Part shown: positions 4,899 to 7,429 of the stretch, in pieces
Numbering within the stretch: the first letter of the stretch is position 1
Layout of the letters: each line of letters opens with the position of its first letter
Assembly: GCA_024404215.1 (NCBI GenBank)
Contig: JAKSQI010000077.1
Span: forward strand, 1-7,429
Source: Oscillospiraceae bacterium
Lineage (GTDB): Bacteria > Bacillota > Clostridia > Oscillospirales > Oscillospiraceae
DNA: 7,429 nucleotides
Direction of reading: 5' to 3'
Made by a program: the position numbers and the translations under genes
Notes under the pieces: generated by a model
Database searches by the model: none
What the model was told of the DNA's origin: nothing
Seen by the model: the letters and a program-made list of their open reading frames with translations, nothing else

Positions 4899-7352
4899 AT
4901 GTACGAATTCAGCCCTGTAACCGAACGAGTCTCTCGCCTGCGTGAAAAAATACGTAACCGCGTGCTTCGCATTGATGCGGAGCGTATGCAGATTATCACG
5001 GAAGCTTACCGCAAGTACGACAACATGCCCCCTATCATCAAGCGTCCCATGGCCTTTCGTGACCTGTGTGAGAAGATGACCGTCTTCTGCGATGATGATG
5101 AGTTGATTGTAGGTGGAAAAGGCCCCCATTATTTTTCCAGCCCCCAATACCCCGAATGGGGGGCCGGTGCTCCCTGGATGCTGGGTCCCATTGCCGCCGG
5201 AGAATGGACACTGGAGGAAGACGGCCTCTATCACAACCCGGCCACAGAAGATGTGCTCCACAGCATCAGCCCCGAAGACGTGGATACCATCAGCCGTTGC
5301 TATGAATTCTGGCAGGGCCGTACTGTAGGCACCATGGCGGATGCCTGGCAGCCGGATCACCATGCCGAGTTAAAGCGTTTGAACGTTTCCAGTTATGTGG
5401 ATGGCGGCATGGGGCTCGTGAACCTGCCTGCCGGCCACTTGATTGCCGGATACAAGAAGATTATTACCCAAGGCTACAAAGCCATCCGGGATCAGGCTCA
5501 AGCCTGGCTGGATGAGCACTCTGGCTTCACCATGGGCGAGGATGTGGACAAGTATCTGTTCTACAAGTCCGCCGTCATCACCTGCGAGGGCGCCATGACT
5601 CTGGTTAAACGCTACGCCGCCTGCGTGGCAGAAAAGGCTGCTGCCTGTACTAACCCGGCCCGCAAGGCCGAGCTGACCACCATGGCCGCCAATCTGGAGC
5701 ATATTTCCGAAAAGCCCGCCGAAACCTTCTGGCAGGCCGTTCAGGCCATCATGATGTATCAGGTCATGCTGCAAATTGAGTGCATGTTCCCTTCCCCGGC
5801 GCTTGGCCGCTTTGACCAGTATGTTTGGCCCTTCCTGGAAAAGGAGCTGGCTAACGGCAGCATCACCATGGACTTTGCTCAGGAAATTATTGACTCTTTC
5901 TTCTTAAAAGCCAACTGTTACTACGGTGCCCTGCCCGGTATGCTGGCCAGCACCACCGGCATCGGCAACACCTATCAGCACACCACCTTGGGCGGTGTTG
6001 ACCCGGAAACCGGTGAGGATGCCACCAACCCCGTCACCTACATGGTGCTGGAAACCGTGGGCCGTCTCAAACTCCACGACCCCACCATTTCTCTCCGCTT
6101 TAACAAAAACAGCCCCGACAAGCTTTGGGACTGCGCTTTGGCCACCAGCAAGCTGGTAGGCGGTTTGCCCCTTTACCAGAATGACGAGGTCATCATTCCC
6201 GCCCTTATGCAGGAGGTTGGCTTTGAGCTTAAGGATGCCCGTGACTACGGCATTATCGGCTGTCAGGAAATTGTTGGCTGCGGCACCGACTATCCCGCCC
6301 CCAACGGCATGCATCCCCCTCACGCCAGCGTTTGGTGGGGCAGCATCTTCAACATGGCCATCAACAACGGCATCAACCCCTTCAACGGGGAGCAGGCCAG
6401 CGTCACTACCGATTACCTCTACAATATGACCTCCATTGAGCAGGTTCGTGAGGCCGTGGAAAAGATGGGCCGCCATGTCATGGGCATGTTCATTTCCACC
6501 AACAACTATGCCGAATACATTTCCTCTCAGACAGCCCATCAGTCCATCATCTCCATCTCCATGGAGGGCTGCATGGAGTCCGGCCGGGACGTGGTCAACG
6601 GCGGTGCCAAGTATAACAGCTATGGCGGCACTGCCACGGGTCTGGCCACTCTGGCCGACAGTCTGTCTACCATCAAGTATATGTGCTTTGATAAAAAGCT
6701 CATTACCACCCGAGAGCTTTACGACGCCTGGATGGCTAACTGGGAGGGCTACGAGCCCTTACGCCAGCAGATTCTGAATGAGGTACCCCACTACGGCAAC
6801 GCCGACCCCTACGCCGACCAGGAGCTGAAATGGTGCGTTGACCTCTACTACCGCATCTGCCAGGAGTTCCACTCCAACCGCAGCAAGGTTTACAAGTGCG
6901 GCCTCTACGGCGCTTCCGACCACGTACAGCAGGGCCACATTACCTTTGCCACCCCCGACGGACGCAAAACCGGCGAGCCCATCGCCGATGCCATGTCTCC
7001 GGCCCAAAGCCGTGACAAGAACGGCCCCACTGCCGTATTCCAGTCCACTCTCTGCTTTGACCACCACCACTACATGGGCGGCATTGCCCTGAATATGCGC
7101 ATGCACCCCTCGGTGCTGTCCAATCAAGGCGGCATTGACAAGCTGCGAGACATGACCCGGGCTTACTTTGAGGACGGTGGCATGGAGGTTCAGTACAACG
7201 TCGTAGACACTGACACCCTTCGGGCCGCTCAGGCAACCCCTGAGCAGTACCGGGATTTGGTTGTCCGCATCGCCGGCTACTCAGCCTATTTCATTGAGCT
7301 GGGCAGGGATTTACAGAACGACGTCATCTCCCGCAACGAAAACCATCTGTAA
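4899..7352 (+). CDS. Glycyl radical enzyme of the pyruvate formate-lyase-like family, substrate unknown
   Basis: This 817-residue, oxygen-sensitive cytoplasmic enzyme should cleave or rearrange its substrate by radical chemistry after a partner radical-SAM activase makes a glycyl radical. The PFL-like barrel covers most of the protein, and the glycyl radical domain is C-terminal, with Gly793 in VVRIAGYSAYF (788-798). The thiyl cysteine is Cys455 in the loop DYGIIGCQEIVGCG (449-462), with Glu457 as likely acid/base. The Cys-x-Glu pair places it with the dehydratases, C-N and C-S lyases and decarboxylases, not true pyruvate formate-lyase, which has two adjacent cysteines. Gln456, Cys461 and the His/Trp-rich segment 472-480 are unlike choline, glycerol, hydroxyproline or 4-hydroxyphenylacetate enzymes as I recall them. 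Length is normal. The barrel starts at once, without the N-terminal extension used for microcompartment targeting. Third codon positions are strongly C/G-rich, suggesting high expression. Family is certain; reaction is not. Confidence 0.93.
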   Translation: MYEFSPVTERVSRLREKIRNRVLRIDAERMQIITEAYRKYDNMPPIIKRPMAFRDLCEKMTVFCDDDELIVGGKGPHYFSSPQYPEWGAGAPWMLGPIAAGEWTLEEDGLYHNPATEDVLHSISPEDVDTISRCYEFWQGRTVGTMADAWQPDHHAELKRLNVSSYVDGGMGLVNLPAGHLIAGYKKIITQGYKAIRDQAQAWLDEHSGFTMGEDVDKYLFYKSAVITCEGAMTLVKRYAACVAEKAAACTNPARKAELTTMAANLEHISEKPAETFWQAVQAIMMYQVMLQIECMFPSPALGRFDQYVWPFLEKELANGSITMDFAQEIIDSFFLKANCYYGALPGMLASTTGIGNTYQHTTLGGVDPETGEDATNPVTYMVLETVGRLKLHDPTISLRFNKNSPDKLWDCALATSKLVGGLPLYQNDEVIIPALMQEVGFELKDARDYGIIGCQEIVGCGTDYPAPNGMHPPHASVWWGSIFNMAINNGINPFNGEQASVTTDYLYNMTSIEQVREAVEKMGRHVMGMFISTNNYAEYISSQTAHQSIISISMEGCMESGRDVVNGGAKYNSYGGTATGLATLADSLSTIKYMCFDKKLITTRELYDAWMANWEGYEPLRQQILNEVPHYGNADPYADQELKWCVDLYYRICQEFHSNRSKVYKCGLYGASDHVQQGHITFATPDGRKTGEPIADAMSPAQSRDKNGPTAVFQSTLCFDHHHYMGGIALNMRMHPSVLSNQGGIDKLRDMTRAYFEDGGMEVQYNVVDTDTLRAAQATPEQYRDLVVRIAGYSAYFIELGRDLQNDVISRNENHL

Positions 7353-7367
7353 GAAACACTCTCAGCG

Positions 7368-7385
7368 GGGCTGTGGCCACAGCCC
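7368..7385. other. Perfect 18-base palindrome after the GRE gene
   Basis: GGGCTGTGGCCACAGCCC is fully self-complementary and begins 15 bases after the GRE stop codon. The downstream run TAATGATTTT is only weakly T-rich, so this may be a leaky terminator that lowers expression of the next gene relative to the GRE, or a 3'-end stabilising hairpin. Such a step-down would suit an enzyme needed in excess over its activase. Confidence 0.5.
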
Positions 7386-7412
7386 TAATGATTTTGAAAT
7401 TGAGGGCAAATC

Positions 7413-7429
7413 ATGAGAATTCTTCACTT
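7413..7429 (+). CDS. Start of a downstream gene, cut off by window edge (possible GRE activase)
   Basis: An ATG at 7413 has a GAGGG ribosome site at 7402-7406, six bases away, and opens a frame reading M-R-I-L-H before the window ends. It is on the same strand 60 bases after the GRE stop. GREs are usually followed or preceded by their radical-SAM activating enzyme, so that is the first expectation. The five visible residues do not prove it, and the CxxxCxxC motif would lie outside. An alternative ATG at 7388 lacks a ribosome site. Confidence 0.4.

Noticed and set aside
5904..6539. Long antisense open frame (211 residues) under the GRE, with others at 5370-5774 and 6759-7127
   Set aside because: They lie entirely opposite a well-supported GRE with C/G-rich third codon positions, which removes stop codons from the antisense frame. 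The translations are low-complexity Gly/Ala/Val and have no recognisable domain.
4899..7352. Assigning the GRE as true pyruvate formate-lyase, choline TMA-lyase, hydroxyproline dehydratase or 4-hydroxyphenylacetate decarboxylase
   Set aside because: There is no adjacent Cys-Cys pair as in pyruvate formate-lyase, and the active-site loop and C-terminal glycyl motif differ from what I recall of the others. A specific name would be a guess.

Overview
The window reads as chromosomal DNA of a strictly anaerobic, moderate-GC Firmicute, probably a clostridial gut-type bacterium. The reasons are an oxygen-sensitive glycyl radical enzyme (GRE), strong AGGAGG-type ribosome sites, compact genes, a short clostridial-style XRE regulator, and a small basic hypothetical protein of a kind seen in that phylum. 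I see no tRNA, rRNA, insertion sequence, CRISPR array or origin.

Layout. On the minus strand, reading right to left, a small basic protein (4208-4050) is followed by a promoter and a short leader containing a terminator-like hairpin. Then comes a three-gene ABC importer operon: ATPase (3838-2741), fused two-domain permease (2698-968) and lipoprotein substrate-binding protein (921 to the window edge, C-terminus cut off). All three resemble the 'putative 2-aminoethylphosphonate' (PhnS2/PhnU2/PhnT2-type) importers, a branch of the ferric-iron/thiamine/polyamine transporter superfamily. On the plus strand, a short XRE-family regulator (4324-4650) is followed by a 248-base regulatory gap with dyad symmetries and a recognisable promoter. 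Next is a complete 817-residue GRE (4899-7352), a perfect 18-base palindrome, and the first five codons of another gene (7413 to the edge). By analogy with other GRE loci this could be the radical-SAM activase, but the visible codons do not show it.

How the parts may work together. The importer would bring in a small anionic organic compound, probably a phosphonate if the family name holds. The GRE would perform a radical C-X cleavage, dehydration or decarboxylation on an unknown substrate. The GRE has the catalytic Cys455/Glu457 pair and glycyl radical Gly793. Its active-site tetrad is Gly-Cys-Gln-Glu, followed by a second cysteine, and does not match the characterised subfamilies I can recall. 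Whether importer and GRE form one pathway is inference: they are divergent and separated by two small genes. If linked, they would suggest an undescribed anaerobic, glycyl-radical route for a phosphonate or related compound.

Two RNA-level features stand out. One is an apparent attenuator placed so close to the ATPase start that the importer must be transcribed through it. The other is a strong terminator-like palindrome lying inside the 3' coding end of the XRE gene.
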